From Margaritifera margaritifera (lineage: Eukaryota; Mollusca; Bivalvia; Unionida; Margaritiferidae), in NCBI GenBank assembly GCA_029931535.1, contig JAQPZY010001625.1:3101001-3165000 (forward strand): a stretch of DNA of 64,000 bases. Reading direction: 5' to 3'. The position numbers and the translations under genes were made by a program. This document shows, piece by piece, positions 23,380 through 38,546 of the stretch. Each line of letters starts with the position of its first letter. Position 1 is the first letter of the stretch. The notes beneath the pieces are model-generated. The model saw only the letters and a list, made by a program, of their open reading frames with translations, did no database searches and had not been told where the DNA came from.

Positions 23380-24790
23380 GTTATCTCTTGTATTAAATGA
23401 TGATATTGCTGTTTTTCTTGACCCGCACATTGATCATATCCCCCTCATAATTCTTTTATTATTCCTTGTTTGATTAAAAATGGCATGATTTGTACCATTT
23501 TCCTTTTTGCACTTTAAACAACATGATTTGAGCTAATATACAATTATGTCATGTGTTTTTGATGGTAACAATTTTGTTTTTCTTATTCCACATATTGAAC
23601 ATAGTCTTCTCATAATTCTTTATTTATTTTTTGGTATGGCTAATAGCCTCACTGATTATATCAGTTAGTTTGTTTTGTGAACAGCATGCATTAAATAGTT
23701 AGATTATAGTAAATGTATATATTTGTTTCTCAGACCCTCATTACAGATACGTGGCTGTTGTTTAAAATCTAGTAATATAAATATTGGGTTTTTCATATTG
23801 TATCTGTATTTGATACAATACACAGAGTAATAGCCACACATTCAACCATCAGTATGTTGTATTTGCGATGAGTTATAAACACTTTTTATTTAAATGACTA
23901 ATCACTTAATTATTTACAACATCAGGCGGAGGTAAACAAAAATTGTCAAAATATTCAACTTCTATTCTATTACAATCATTATAAACAGCGACACAATGTG
24001 TACAATTTTCACAAAAAAGTCTTCAATATTAATGCTAAAAATGCTTTCATTAGGTTTTATTTTATTTGGAATTATATCCTTACTAAAACAGTCTCTAAAC
24101 TTGTATATCTTTCTTCAGGATCTTATTTTTCGATTTGACTATTACTAACAGGTTTTATTACGTTTTTGTCCCTGGTTAGATAACCGTTTATCCTAGTTCT
24201 TAGAAGGGTTAATCCGCTGCCAAAATGTTTCAGCCATTTCTAGCAATGGGAAAATATCAGCAAAAGCAAACATACCTTGTTTTATTATACTTTTTGATAA
24301 CATATACAACATTAAGTTTTTTTCCTATTTGCAGCCATACATTTCTGAAATTGCGTCTTGGTAAGGGTTATATGATCATGCCCTGATATAATCGGATGAG
24401 TTTTCAATATTACTTTAACTGGTTTGTTCTGTGAATACGCATTTTTTATATTACTTGTTGTTTATTTGTAAGCGACACGTTATATTTGACATAACGCATT
24501 ATATTATGTGTTTATACAATAATTTGCGATACTATATTCAAAATTAAATTCTAGCTCCCATGTAGCCTCAATATCAATAGTCCTCATTACAATGTCGTAT
24601 AAGGCTGAGAACTTTGTTTCACATCCTACCCAGGTAGGGTTCGAGTCTATGAAAAATGACGAGTTACTTGGGCTTGCCAGACATTATGATCTCCTATTGT
24701 ATATATGGATGTATATATGCATGCATTGGTCTGTCTATTATGTATGCATAAATGTATGTATGTATGTATGTATGTATGTATGTATGTATG

Positions 24791-24821
<31 letters not shown>

Positions 24822-25005
24822 GTATGTATGTATGTATGTATGTATGTATGTATGTATGTATGTATGTATGTAGTGATGTTCAATATACGTCACTCAGGAT
24901 GGATAAGTGACTCATTACAATCAATAATTTATCAAATTAATGTGAAGACAATGTGAGAGAGATTGGTAAAATTGGTCAGTTACTCACACATTGCATGCAT
25001 GTATG

Positions 25006-25037
<32 letters not shown>

Positions 25038-25781
25038 TGTATGTATGTATGTATGTATGTATGTATGTATGTATGTATGTATGTATGTATGTATGTATGT
25101 TAGAAATTAACGTTTTTAACGCTGCCACTCGCGTCGCGCAAAAGTGACTAATATATCACAGCATATGAAATGCTACTACTACTACTACTGCTACAACAAC
25201 TACTACTACTACTAATACGAATAATAATAATAATAATAATAATAACACTAATATTAATAATATGTGATTGGGGAGGGTTGTTATATAAATTTATCATATA
25301 ACCTGAAACAGAATGCAAGTGTTAAAGTACACAAAGTCCAATCACGGACGCTAAGGGTACAATGGTGCCCTGTTGACGAAGCCTGTCATGAGTGAAAGTC
25401 CCAGTGACATACATGTATACTGAAATAAACAATGTAATCAACAACATAAAGATAAATCAAAGTAACCGGTCCCTAAATGTTTCTTTTTCTTTTCGTTTTT
25501 TATTTGTTGTTTGTTTGGAGAGAGAGAGTGAGAGTAATTGGCTTATCGCTCTTTCAATCTTTTGTGACAATAAAATAGTAAGAAATTATCCAGATCACTT
25601 GAAACACTGGCTGCTCGAAATCTGAAAATCACCACGCAAACTTTCTTAATATATAATGTTGCTGAATCCGTAAATTTATGTTTTGATGTGACATCGGTTT
25701 AATTACTTCAGTGTCTCATACACTTTTATATTGAGATAGAGAGAGAGAGAGAAAGAGAGAGAGAGAAAGAGAGAGAGAGAG
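21446..25781 (+). repeat. Repeat unit copy 6
   Basis: Complete unit of 4336 bases. (TA)n 23318-23376; (GTAT)n 24751-24871 with an AAGT interruption and 25000-25099; (GA)n 25735-25781 with two GAAAGA interruptions as in copy 4. A two-base deletion in AACATATAAATAT near 22790 joins integrase reading frames over a longer stretch on the minus strand (22664-22918, 84 codons) than in any other copy. That is a chance consequence of the deletion, not evidence of function. Confidence 0.96.
22456..24523 (-). pseudogene. Polinton remnant block, copy 6
   Basis: Integrase remnant about 22456-23251. A two-base deletion near 22790 makes the catalytic-Glu region and the SIKMSPFQA segment share one open frame of 84 codons (22664-22918). 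The first-Asp and C-terminal blocks remain out of frame or behind stops. Protease about 23797-24097 (Cys codon near 23836), capsid-like remnant to about 24523. Confidence 0.72.
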
Positions 25782-28700
25782 TACCTGGTTGATACCCAGT
25801 ACGTGGCATCGTAATCCGTTAAAAGTGACTAGACATGCCTAGTTGCGTCTCGTGTACTTTATTAGGTAATTCATTTATTGATAGCACAGTTCACAGCATT
25901 CTACAGACAGTAGCTTTTAAAGACGTTAATTTCACGCATCAAATGATTTGCGGCGTGGCCGGGAGATATTTTGAAATAAACAAACGTGTGTTAGATAACT
26001 ATTCGCAAACATCCAATAATACAACAGAGTACATTGTGTTTTTGTGAGACACCGACCGCGTTATTTGTACAGAATTTATTTTAATTCAATTTCTTTTTCT
26101 TCCAGGACTCTTTCTCTAGTTATATATGTTTCTAAACTTTTATTTATATTTTCGTGTATATATTTTCCAATGTCATTTTAAAGATTCAAATTAAATGTAC
26201 GTGCTTTTGGAAAGAAATATCAGAACAGTTCCCATAGAATAAAGGTTCGTGCCCCTGGTTTGTCATTTTTAAAACAGCCAAAGTTAAAAAGTCATGAACG
26301 ATGATGTTCACACAATTTCATCATATTGATACCAACTATCATAATCTTTGTCATTGTAAGGTTAATATTACATTTCCAGATTGATGGATAAATATCAATA
26401 CTACTACTACTACTAATAATAATAATAATAAGAATCGATTAAGTACATAATTCAAGGACTCTTCAAAGAATTTAAGAAGGAAAACAAAAACAAAACTTTC
26501 TCTCATATTTTTGGAACCGTTCCAAAACTGAGTCAATACTAACAAGTTTCATTGGGTGGATAAAGAGCAAATGTAATCATCTGTAAAATTTTCAAGTTTC
26601 AAAAAGATAATATATTTTTGGTATAACAGACCAAACCAAAAGAGATACAGCGATCAGACTGACTTTGTTGCAACTGAAATCATATATCTATAAAAGAACA
26701 TTCGACAAGGAAACACCGAACATGACTCATTTAAAAAATATGAAGATTATATATATTTTATATCAGGTAACGGAAGATCTTTTGTGGGTTTTTTTTTGTA
26801 ATTCAGGGTCATAGAATGTACGATCAATTTGTGTTCGTCTGTCAAATTTTATTTTTAAAAAACAATTGGTTTGGTATATCCATTATTGCTTATTCTACAA
26901 ATTTCTGCAGTCCAATTTGGTATATTGTTTTCCAAATATTTGCTTTTTCTTAGATATTCTAACCTTATCACCTGTTTTATATGCTGACCCTTTTGCTTAA
27001 ACTTATAAGCACCATATAGGTTCATATAAACAATTCGTTAATTTTCCTGTTTTCCTAGCCTGAAAAGGTGACATTTTAATACTTGCATGTATTTCATTAA
27101 TATATTTATCTTTTATTTGGAGAAAACATATAAATATTTGTTTGTGTTGTTTGTTGTGAAATACATCCACATTATACTTTTAAGAGTCATGATAAAGCTT
27201 TCAACACTTACAGTTTTATCCTCATTAAACGTAGGATACATTTGAGTATTATCATCCAACTACATCTCAAACATTTTATTATAAAATTATGTTATCTGGT
27301 CAACTCTGAGCTTATCTGGTTTTCATGTTTTTATAAGTTCTTTAAAAGCATTTGTTATACTAATTCCAGCTTTATTCTGAACTCGTATTGCTCACGAATA
27401 TTTACTTAATGTATCAATTGCGCTTAATAAATAAGTATACCCTTTAGTATGCAGACTAATTTGTTGCATGTCAACCAGATCAACAGACCATACTAAATTT
27501 ATTTTATCCAGTTGTTACACGGCACTGAATGAACTTTATCCTTTAAGGCTTATGTAATTCCTCGGCTAATTTTGCCGTCCACAGCAGCGCTTTCTCTATT
27601 TATTTTATCTTTTTTGTTTGTGTTTTCTTTTTATTGTCTAAACGTAACTTATATATTGATATATATATATATACACGTCATCTCTTGTATTAAATGATGA
27701 TATTGCTGTTTTTCTTGACCCGCACATTGATCATATCCCCCTCATAATTCTTTTATTATTCCTTGTTTGATTAAAAATGGCATGATTTGTACCATTTTCC
27801 TTTTTGCACTTTAAACAACATGATTTGAGCTAATATACAATTATGTCATGTGTTTTTGAAGGTAACAATTTTGTTTTTCTTATTCCACATATTGAACATA
27901 GTCTTCTCATAATTCTTTATTTATTTTTTGGTATGGCTAATAGCCTCACTAATTATATCAGTTAGTTTGTTTTGTGAACAGCATGCATTAAATAGTTAGA
28001 TTATAGTAAATGTATATATTTGTTTCTCAGACCCTCATTACAGATACGTGGCTGTTGTTTAAAATCTAGTAATATAAATATTGGGTTTTTCATATTGTAT
28101 CTGTATTTGATACAATACACAGAGTAATAGCCACACATTCAACCATCAGTATGTTGTATTTGCGATGAGTTATAAACACTTTTTATTTAAATGACTAATC
28201 ACTTAATTATTTACAACATCAGGCGGAGGTAAACAAAAATTGTCAAAATATTCAACTTCTATTCTATTACAATCATTATAAACAGCGACACAATGTGTAC
28301 AATTTTCACAAAAAAGTCTTCAATATTAATGCTAAAAATGCTTTCATTAGGTTTTATTTTATTTGGAATTATATCCTTACTAAAACAGTCTCTAAACTTG
28401 TATATCTTTCTTCAGGATCTTATTTTTCGATTTGACTATTACTAACAGGTTTTATTACGTTTTTGTCCCTGGTTAAATAACCGTTTATCCTAGTTCTTAG
28501 AAGGGTTAATCCGCTGCCAAAATGTTTCAGCCATTTCTAGCAATGGGAAAATATCAGCAAAAGCAAACATACCTTGTTTTATTATACTTTTTGATAACAT
28601 ATACAACATTAAGTTTTTTTCCTATTTGCAGCCATACATTTCTGAAATTGCGTCTTGGTAAGGGTTATATGATCATGCCCTGATATAATCGGATGAGTTT

Positions 28701-29258
28701 TCAATATTACTTTAACTGGTTTGTTCTGTGAATACGCATTTTTTATATTACTTGTTGTTTATTTGTAAGCGACACGTTATATTTGACATAACGCATTATA
28801 TTATGTGTTTATACAATAATTTGCGATACTATATTCAAAATTAAATTCTAGCTCCCATGTAGCCTCAATATCAATAGTCCTCATTACAATGTCGGATAAG
28901 GCTGAGAACTTTGTTTCACATCCTACCCAGGTAGGGTTCGAGTCTATGAAAAATGACGAGTTACTTGGGCTTGCCAGACATTATGATCTCCTATTGTAAT
29001 TATGGATGTATATATGCATGCATTGGTCTGTCTATTATGTATGCATAAATGTATGTATGTATGTATGTATGTATGTATGTATGTATGTATGTATGTATGT
29101 ATGTATGTATGTATGTATGTATGGAGTGATGTTCAATATACGTCACTCAGGATGGATAAGTGACTCATTACAATCAATAATTTATCAAATTAATGTGAAG
29201 ACAATGTGAGAGAGATTGGTAAAATTGGTTAGTTACTTACACATTGCATGCATGTATG

Positions 29259-29290
<32 letters not shown>

Positions 29291-29998
29291 TGTATGTATG
29301 TATGTATGTATGTATGTATGTATGTATGTATGTTAGAAATTAACGTTTTTAACGCTGCCACTCGCGTCGCCGCAAAAGTGACTAATATATCACAGCATAT
29401 GAAATGCTACTACTACTACTACTGCTACAACAACTACTACTACTACTAATACGAATAATAATAATAATAATAATAACACTAATATTAATAATATGTGATT
29501 GGGGAGGGTTGTAATATAAATTTATCATATAACCTGAAACAGAATGCAAGTGTTAAAGTACACAAAGTCCAATCACGGACGCTAAGGGTACAATGGTGCC
29601 CTGTTGACGAAGCCTGTCATGAGTGAAAGTCCCAGTGACATACATGTATACTGAAATAAACAATGTAATCAACAACATAAAGATAAATCAAAGTAACCGG
29701 TCCCTAAATGTTTCTTTTTCTTTTCGTTTTTTATTTGTTGTTTGTTTGGAGAGAGAGAGTGAGAGTAATTAGCTTATCGCTCTTTCAATCTTTTGTGACA
29801 ATAAAATAGTAAGAAATTATCCAGATCACTTGAAACACTGGCTGCTCGAAATCTGAAAATCACCACGCAAACTTTCTTAATATATAATGTTGCTGAATCC
29901 GTAAATTTATGTTTTGATGTGACATCGGTTTAATTACTTCAGTGTCTCATACACTTTTATATTGAGATAGAGAGAGAGAGAAAGAGAGAGAGAGAGAG
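25782..29998 (+). repeat. Repeat unit copy 7
   Basis: Complete unit of 4217 bases. Short (TA)n 27657-27673, (GTAT)n 29048-29123 and 29250-29333, (GA)n 29966-29998. It begins like copy 5 (CATAGAATAAAGG, AGAATCGATT). Its tRNA-like module carries ATGTCGGATAAGG and TTGTAATTATGG variants, shared with copies 8 and 9 only. Confidence 0.96.
26795..28820 (-). pseudogene. Polinton remnant block, copy 7
   Basis: Integrase remnant about 26795-27592, zinc ribbons about 27690-27930, protease about 28094-28394 (Cys codon near 28133), capsid-like remnant to about 28820. Same lesions as copy 1. Confidence 0.7.
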
Positions 29999-32900
29999 TA
30001 CCTGGTTGATACCCAGTACGTGGCATCGTAATCCGTTAAAAGTGACTAGACATGCCTAGTTGCGTCTCGTGTACTTTATTAGGTAATTCATTTATTGATA
30101 GCACAGTTCACAGCATTCTACAGACAGTAGCTTTTAAAGACGTTAATTTCACGCATCAAATGATTTGCGGCGTGGCCGGGAGATATTTTGAAATAAACAA
30201 ACGTGTGTTAGATAACTATTCGCAAACATCCAATAATACAACAGAGTACATTGTGTTTTTGTGAGACACCGACCGCGTTATTTGTACAGAATTTATTTTA
30301 ATTCAATTTCTTTTTCTTCCAGGACTCTTTCTCTAGTTATATATGTTTCTAAACTTTTATTTATATTTTCGTGTATATATTTTCCAATGTCATTTTAAAG
30401 ATTCAAATTAAATGTACGTGCTTTTGGAAAGAAATATCAGAACAGTTCCCATAGAGGAAAGGTTCGTGCCCCTGGTTTGTCATTTTTAAAACAGCCAAAG
30501 TTAAAAAGTCATGAACGATGATGTTCACACAATTTCATCATATTGATACCAACTATCATAATCTTTGTCATTGTAAGGTTAATATTACATTTCCAGATTG
30601 ATGGATAAATATCAATACTACTACTACTACTAATAATAATAATAAGAATTGATTAAGTACATAATTCAAGGACTCTTCAAAGAATTTAAGAAGGAAAACA
30701 AAAACAAAACTTTCTCTCATATTTTTGGAACCGTTCCAAAACTGAGTCAATACTAACAAGTTTCATTGGGTGGATAAAGAGCAAATGTAATCATCTGCAA
30801 AATTTTCAAGTTTCAAAAAGATAATATATTTTTGGTATAACAGACCAAACCAAAAGAGATACAGCGATCAGACTGACTTTGTTGCAACTGAAATCATATA
30901 TCTATAAAAGAACATTCGACAAGGAAACACCGAACATGACTCATTTAAAAAATATGAAGATTATATATATTTTATATCAGGTAACGGAAGATCTTTTGTG
31001 GGGGTTTTTTTTGTAATTCAGGGTCATAGAATGTACGATCAATTTGTGTTCGTCTGTCAAATTTTATTTTTAAAAAACAATTGGTTTGGTATATCCATTA
31101 TTGCTTATTCTACAAATTTCTGCAGTCCAATTTGGTATATTGTTTTCCAAATATTTGCTTTTTCTTAGATATTCTAACCTTATCACCTGTTTTATATGCT
31201 GACCCTTTTGCTTAAACTTATAAGCACCATATAGGTTCATATAAACAATTCGTTAATTTTCCTGTTTTCCTAGCCTGAAAAGGTGACATTTTAATACTTG
31301 CATGTATTTCATTAATATATTTATCTTTTATTTGGAGAAAACATATAAATATTTGTTTGTGTTGTTTGTTGTGAAATACATCCACATTATACTTTTAAGA
31401 GTCATGATAAAGCTTTCAACACTTACAGTTTTATCCTCATTAAACGTAGGATACATTTGAGTATTATCATCCAACTACATCTCAAACATTTTATTATAAA
31501 ATTATGTTATCTGGTCAACTCTGAGCTTATCTGGTTTTCATGTTTTTATAAGTTCTTTAAAAGCATTTGTTATACTAATTCCTGCTTTATTCTGAACTCG
31601 TATTGCTCACGAATATTTACTTAATGTATCAATTGCGCTTAATAAATAAGTATACCCTTTAGTATGCAGACTAATTTGTTGCATGTCATCCAGATCAACA
31701 GACCATACTAAATTTATTTTATCCAGTTGTTACACGGCACTGAATGAACTTTATCCTTTAAGGCTTATGTAATTCCTCGGCTAATTTTGCCGTCCACATC
31801 AGCGCTTTCTCTATTTATTTTATCTTTTTTGTTTGTTTTTTCTTTTTATTGTCTAAACGTAACTTATATATTGATATATATATATATATATATATACACG
31901 TTATCTCTTGTATTAAATGATGATATTGCTGTTTTTCTTGACCCGCACATTGATCATATCCCCCTCATAATTCTTTTATTATTCCTTGTTTGATTAAAAA
32001 TGGCATGATTTGTACCATTTTTCTTTTTGCACTTTAAACAACATGATTTGAGCTCATATACAATTATGTCATGTGTTTTTGAAGGTAACAATTTTGTTTT
32101 TCTTATTCCACATATTGAACATAGTCTTCTCATAATTCTTTATTTATTTTTTGGTATGGCTAATAGCCTCACTAATTATATCAGTTAGTTTGTTTTGTGA
32201 ACAGCATGCATTAAATAGTTAGATTATAGTAAATGTATATATTTGTTTCTCAGACCCTCATTACAGATACGTGGCTGTTGTTTAAAATCTAGTAATATAA
32301 ATATTGGGTTTTTCATATTGTATCTGTATTTGATACAATACACAGAGTAATAGCCACACATTCAACCATCAGTATGTTGTATTTGCGATGAGTTATAAAC
32401 ACTTTTTATTTAAATGACTAATCACTTAATTATTTACAACATCAGGCGGAGGTAAACAAAAATTGTCAAAATATTCAACTTCTATTCTATTACAATCATT
32501 ATAAACAGCGACACAATGTGTACAATTTTCACAAAAAAGTCTTCAATATTAATGCTAAAAATGCTTTCATTAGGTTTTATTTTATTTGGAATTATATCCT
32601 TACTAAAACAGTCTCTAAACTTGTATATCTTTCTTCAGGATCTTATTTTTCGATTTGACTATTACTAACAGGTTTTATTACGTTTTTGTCCCTGGTTAAA
32701 TAACCGTTTATCCTAGTTCTTAGAAGGGTTAATCCGCTGCCAAAATGTTTCAGCCATTTCTAGCAATGGGAAAATATCAGCAAAAGCAAACATACCTTGT
32801 TTTATTATACTTTTTGATAACATATACAACATTAAGTTTTTTTCCTATTTGCAGCCATACATTTCTGAAATTGCGCCTTGGTAAGGGTTATATGATCATG

Positions 32901-33461
32901 CCCTGATATAATCGGATGAGTTTTCAATATTACTTTAACTGGTTTGTTCTGTGAATACGCATTTTTTATATTACTTGTTGTTTATTTGTAAGCGACACGT
33001 TATATTTGACATAACGCATTATATTATGTGTTTATACAATAATTTGCGATACTATATTCAAAATTAAATTCTAGCTCCCATGTAGCCTCAATATCAATAG
33101 TCCTCATTACAATGTCGGATAAGGCTGAGAACTTTGTTTCACATCCTACCCAGGTAGGGTTCGAGTCTATGAAAAATGACGAGTTACTTGGGCTTGCCAG
33201 ACATTATGATCTCCTATTGTAATTATGGATGTATATATGCATGCATTGGTCTGTCTATTATGTATGCATAAATGTATGTATGTATGTATGTATGTATGTA
33301 TGTATGTATGTATGTATGTATGTATGTAGTGATGTTCAATATACGTCACTCAGGATGGATAAGTGACTCATTACAATCAATAATTTATCAAATTAATGTG
33401 AAGACAATGTGAGAGAGATTGGTAAAATTGGTCAGTTACTCACACATTGCATGCATGTATG

Positions 33462-33493
<32 letters not shown>

Positions 33494-33527
33494 TGTATGT
33501 ATGTATGTATGTATGTATGTATGTATG

Positions 33528-33561
<34 letters not shown>

Positions 33562-34275
33562 TGTATGTATGTATGTATGTATGTATGTATGTATGTATGT
33601 ATGTATGTATGTTAGAAATTAACGTTTTTAACGCTGCCACTCGCGTCGCCGCAAAAGTGACTAATATATCACAGCATATGAAATGCTACTACTACTACTA
33701 CTGCTACAACAACTACTACTACTACTAATACGAATAATAATAATAATAATAATAACACTAATATTAATAATATGTGATTGGGGAGGGTTGTAATATAAAT
33801 TTATCATATAACCTGAAACAGAATGCAAGTGTTAAAGTACACAAAGTCCAATCACGGACGCTAAGGGTACAATGGTGCCCTGTTGACGAAGCCTGTCATG
33901 AGTGAAAGTCCCAGTGACATACATGTATACTGAAATAAACAATGTAATCAACAACATAAAGATAAATCAAAGTAACCGGTCCCTAAATGTTTCTTTTTCT
34001 TTTCGTTTTTTATTTGTTGTTTGTTTGGAGAGAGAGAGTGAGAGTAATTAGCTTATCGCTCTTTCAATCTTTTGTGACAATAAAATAGTAAGAAATTATC
34101 CAGATCACTTGAAACACTGGCTGCTCGAAATCTGAAAATCACCACGCAAACTTTCTTAATATATAATGTTGCTGAATCCGTAAATTTATGTTTTGATGTG
34201 ACATCGGTTTAATTACTTCAGTGTCTCATTCACTTTTATATTGAGATAGAGAGAGAGAGAAATAGAGAGAGAGAG
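29999..34275 (+). repeat. Repeat unit copy 8
   Basis: Complete unit of 4277 bases. (TA)n 31873-31896, short (GTAT)n 33271-33328 and long 33455-33611, (GA)n 34245-34275 with the GAAATAGAG interruption also seen at the end of copy 10. It carries the ATGTCGGATAAGG variant of copies 7-9. Confidence 0.96.
31010..33043 (-). pseudogene. Polinton remnant block, copy 8
   Basis: Integrase remnant about 31010-31807, zinc ribbons about 31915-32150, protease about 32317-32617 (Cys codon near 32356), capsid-like remnant to about 33043. Private changes include GTCATCCAGATC near 31686 beside the first-Asp codon and TTGCGCCTTGG near 32872. Confidence 0.7.
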
Positions 34276-36150
34276 TACCTGGTTGATACCCAGTACGTGG
34301 CATCGTAATCCGTTAAAAGTGACTAGACATGCCTAGTTGCGTCTCGTGTACTTTATTAGGTAATTCATTTATTGATAGCACAGTTCACAGCATTCTACAG
34401 ACAGTAGCTTTTAAAGACGTTAATTTCACGCATCAAATGATTTGCGGCGTGGCCGGGAGATATTTTGAAATAAACAAACGTGTGTTAGATAACTATTCGC
34501 AAACATCCAATAATACAACAGAGTACATTGTGTTTTTGTAAGACACCGACCGCGTTATTTGTACAGAATTTATTTTAATTCAATTTCTTTTTCTTCCAGG
34601 ACTCTTTCTCTAGTTATATATGTTTCTAAACTTTTATTTATATTTTCGTGTATATATTTTCCAATGTCATTTTAAAGATTCAAATTAAATGTACGTACTT
34701 TTCGAAAGAAAGATCAGAACAGTTCCCTTAGAGGAAAGGTTCGTGCCCCTGGTTTGTCATTTTTAAAACTGCCAAAGTTAAAAAGTCATGAACGATGATG
34801 TTCACACAATTTCATCATATTGATACCAACTATCATAATCTTTGTCATTGTAAGGTTAATATTACATTTCCAGATTGATGGATAAATATCAATACTACTA
34901 CTACTACTAATAATAATAATAAGAATTGATTAAGTACATAATTCAAGGACTCTTCAAAGAATTTAAGAAGGAAAACAAAAACAAAACTTTCTCTCATATT
35001 TTTGGAACCGTTCCAAAACTGAGTCAATACTAACAAGTTTCATTGGGTGGATAAAGAGCAAATGTAATCATCTGTAAAATTTTCAAGTTTCAAAAAGTTA
35101 ATATATTATTGGTATAACAGACCAAACCAAAAGAGATACAGCGATCAGTCTGACTTTGTTGCAACTGAAATCATATATCTATAAAAGAACATTCGACAAG
35201 GAAACACCGAACATGACTCATTTAAAAAATATGAAGATTATATATATTTTATATCCGGTAACGGAAGATCTTTTGTGGGGTTTTTTTTTTTGTAATTCAG
35301 GGTCATAGAATGTACGATCAATTTGTGTTCGTCTGTCAAATTTTATTTTTAAAAAACAATTGGTTTGGTATATCCATTATTGCTTATTCTACAAATTTCT
35401 GCAGTCCAATTTGGTATATTGTTTTCCAAATATTTGCTTTTTCTTAGATATTCTAACCTTATCACCTGTTTTATATGCTGACCCTTTTGCTTAAACTTAT
35501 AAGCACCATATAGGTTCATATAAACAATTCGTTAATTTTCCTGTTTTCCTAGCCTGAAAAGGTGACATTTTAATACTTGCATGTATTTCATTAATATATT
35601 TATCTTTTATTTGGAGAAAACATATAAATATTTGTTTGTGTTGTTTGTTGTGAAATACATCCACATTATACTTTTAAGAGTCATGATAAAGCTTTCAACA
35701 CTTACAGTTTTATCCTCATTAAACGTAGGATACATTTGAGTATTATCATCCAACTACATCTCAAACTTTTTATTATAAAATTATGTTATCTGGTCAACTC
35801 TGAGCTTATCTGGTTTTCATGTTTTTATAAGTTCTTTAAAAGCATTTGTTATACTAATTCCAGCTTTATTCTGAACTCGTATTGCTCACGAATATTTACT
35901 TAATGTATCAATTGCGCTTAATAAATAAGTATACCCTTTAGTATGCAGACTAATTTGTTGCATGTCAACCAGATCAACAGACCATACTAAATTTATTTTA
36001 TCCAGTTGTTACACAGCACTGAATGAACTTTATCCTTTAAGGCTTATGTAATTCCTCGACTAATTTTGCCGTCCACAGCAGCGCTTTCTCTATTTATTTT
36101 ATCTTTTTTGTTTGTTTTTTCTTTTTATTGTTTAAACGTAACTTATATAT

Positions 36151-36202
<52 letters not shown>

Positions 36203-37796
36203 GTTATCTCCTGTACTAAATGATGATATTGCTGTTTTTCTTGACCCGCACATTGATCATATCCCCCTCATAATTCTTTTATTATTCCTTGTTTGATTAA
36301 AAATGGCATGATTTGTACCATTTTCCTTTTTGCACTTTAAACAACATGATTTGAGCTAATATACAATTATGTCATGTGTTTTTGATGGTAACAATTTTGT
36401 TTTTCTTATTCCACATATTGAACATAGTCTTCTCATAATTCTTTATTTATTTTTTGGTATGGCTAATAGCCTCACTAATTATATCAGTTAGTTTGTTTTG
36501 TGAACAGCATGCATTAAATAGTTAGATTATAGTAAATGTATATATTTGTTTCTCAGACCCTCATTACAGATACGTGGCTGTTGTTTAAAATCTAGTAATA
36601 TAAATATTGGGTTTTTCATATTGTATCTGTATTTGATACAATACACAGAGTAATAGCCACACATTCAACCATCAGTATGTTGTATTTGCGATGAGTTATA
36701 AACACTTTTTATTTAAATGACTAATCACTTAATTATTTACAACATCAGGCGGAGGTAAACAAAAATTGTCAAAATATTCAACTTCTATTCTATTACAATC
36801 ATTATAAACAGCGACACAATGTGTACAATTTTCACAAAAAAGTCTTCAATATTAATGCTAAAAATGCTTTCATTAGGTTTTATTTTATTTGGAATTATAT
36901 CCTTACTAAAACAGTCTCTAAACTTGTATATCTTTCTTCAGGATCTTATTTTTCGATTTGACTATTACTAACAGGTTTTATTACGTTTTTGTCCCTGGTT
37001 AAATAACCGTTTATCCTAGTTCTTAGAAGGGTTAATCCGCTGCCAAAATGTTTCAGCCATTTCTAGCAATGGGAAAATATCAGCAAAAGCAAACATACCT
37101 TGTTTTATTATACTTTTTGATAACATATACAACATTAAGTTTTTTTCCTATTTGCAGCCATACATTTCTGAAATTGCGTCTTGGTAAGGGTTATATGATC
37201 ATGCCCTGATATAATCGGATGAGTTTTCAATATTACTTTAACTGGTTTGTTCTGTGAATACGCATTTTTTATATTACTTGTTGTTTATTTGTAAGCGACA
37301 CGTTATATTTGACATAACGCATTATATTATGTGTTTATACAATAATTTGCGATACTATATTCAAAATTAAATTCTAGCTCCCATGTAGCCTCAATATCAA
37401 TAGTCCTCATTACAATGTCGGATAAGGCTGAGAACTTTGTTTCACATCCTACCCAGGTAGGGTTCGAGTCTATGAAAAATGACGAGTTACTTGGGCTTGC
37501 CAGACATTATGATCTCCTATTGTAATTATGGATGTATATATGCATGCATTGGTCTGTCTATTATGTATGCATAAATGTATGTATGTATGTATGTATGTAT
37601 GTATGTATGTATGTATGTATGTATGTATGTATGTATGTATGTATGTATGTATGTATGTATGGAGTGATGTTCAATATACGTCACTCAGGATGGATAAGTG
37701 ACTCATTACAATCAATAATTTATCAAATTAATGTGAAGACAATGTGAGAGAGATTGGTAAAATTGGTCAGTTACTCACACATTGCATGCATGTATG

Positions 37797-37828
<32 letters not shown>

Positions 37829-38546
37829 TGTATGTATGTATGTATGTATGTATGTATGTATGTATGTATGTATGTATGTATGTTAGAAATTAACGTTTTT
37901 AACGCTGCCACTCGCGTCGCCGCAAAAGTGACTAATATATCACAGCATATGAAATGCTACTACTACTACTACTGCTACAACAACTACTACTACTACTAAT
38001 ACGAATAATAATAATAATAATAATAACACTAATATTAATAATATGTGATTGGGGAGGGTTGTAATATAAATTTATCATATAACCTGAAACAGAATGCAAG
38101 TGTTAAAGTACACAAAGTCCAATCACGGACGCTAAGGGTACAATGGTGCCCTGTTGACGAAGCCTGTCATGAGTGAAAGTCCCAGTGACATACATGTATA
38201 CTGAAATAAACAATGTAATCAACAACATAAAGATAAATCAAAGTAACCGGTCCCTAAATGTTTCTTTTTCTTTTCGTTTTTTATTTGTTGTTTGTTTGGA
38301 GAGAGAGAGTGAGAGTAATTAGCTTATCGCTCTTTCAATCTTTTGTGACAATAAAATAGTAAGAAATTATCCAGATCACTTGAAACACTGGCTGCTCGAA
38401 ATCTGAAAATCACCACGCAAACTTTCTTAATATATAATGTTGCTGAATCCGTAAATTTATGTTTTGATGTGACATCGGTTTAATTACTTCAGTGTCTCAT
38501 ACACTTTTATATTGAGATAGAGAGAGAGAGAAAGAGAGAGAGAGAG
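34276..38546 (+). repeat. Repeat unit copy 9
   Basis: Complete unit of 4271 bases. (TA)n 36152-36199, (GTAT)n 37575-37661 and 37790-37882, (GA)n 38516-38546. The 70-codon ORF ends in TAA instead of TGA here. Several private substitutions occur near 34695-34730 and 35098-35110. Confidence 0.96.
35289..37346 (-). pseudogene. Polinton remnant block, copy 9
   Basis: Integrase remnant about 35289-36086, zinc ribbons about 36215-36450, protease about 36620-36920 (Cys codon near 36659), capsid-like remnant to about 37346. Same lesions as copy 1. Confidence 0.7.
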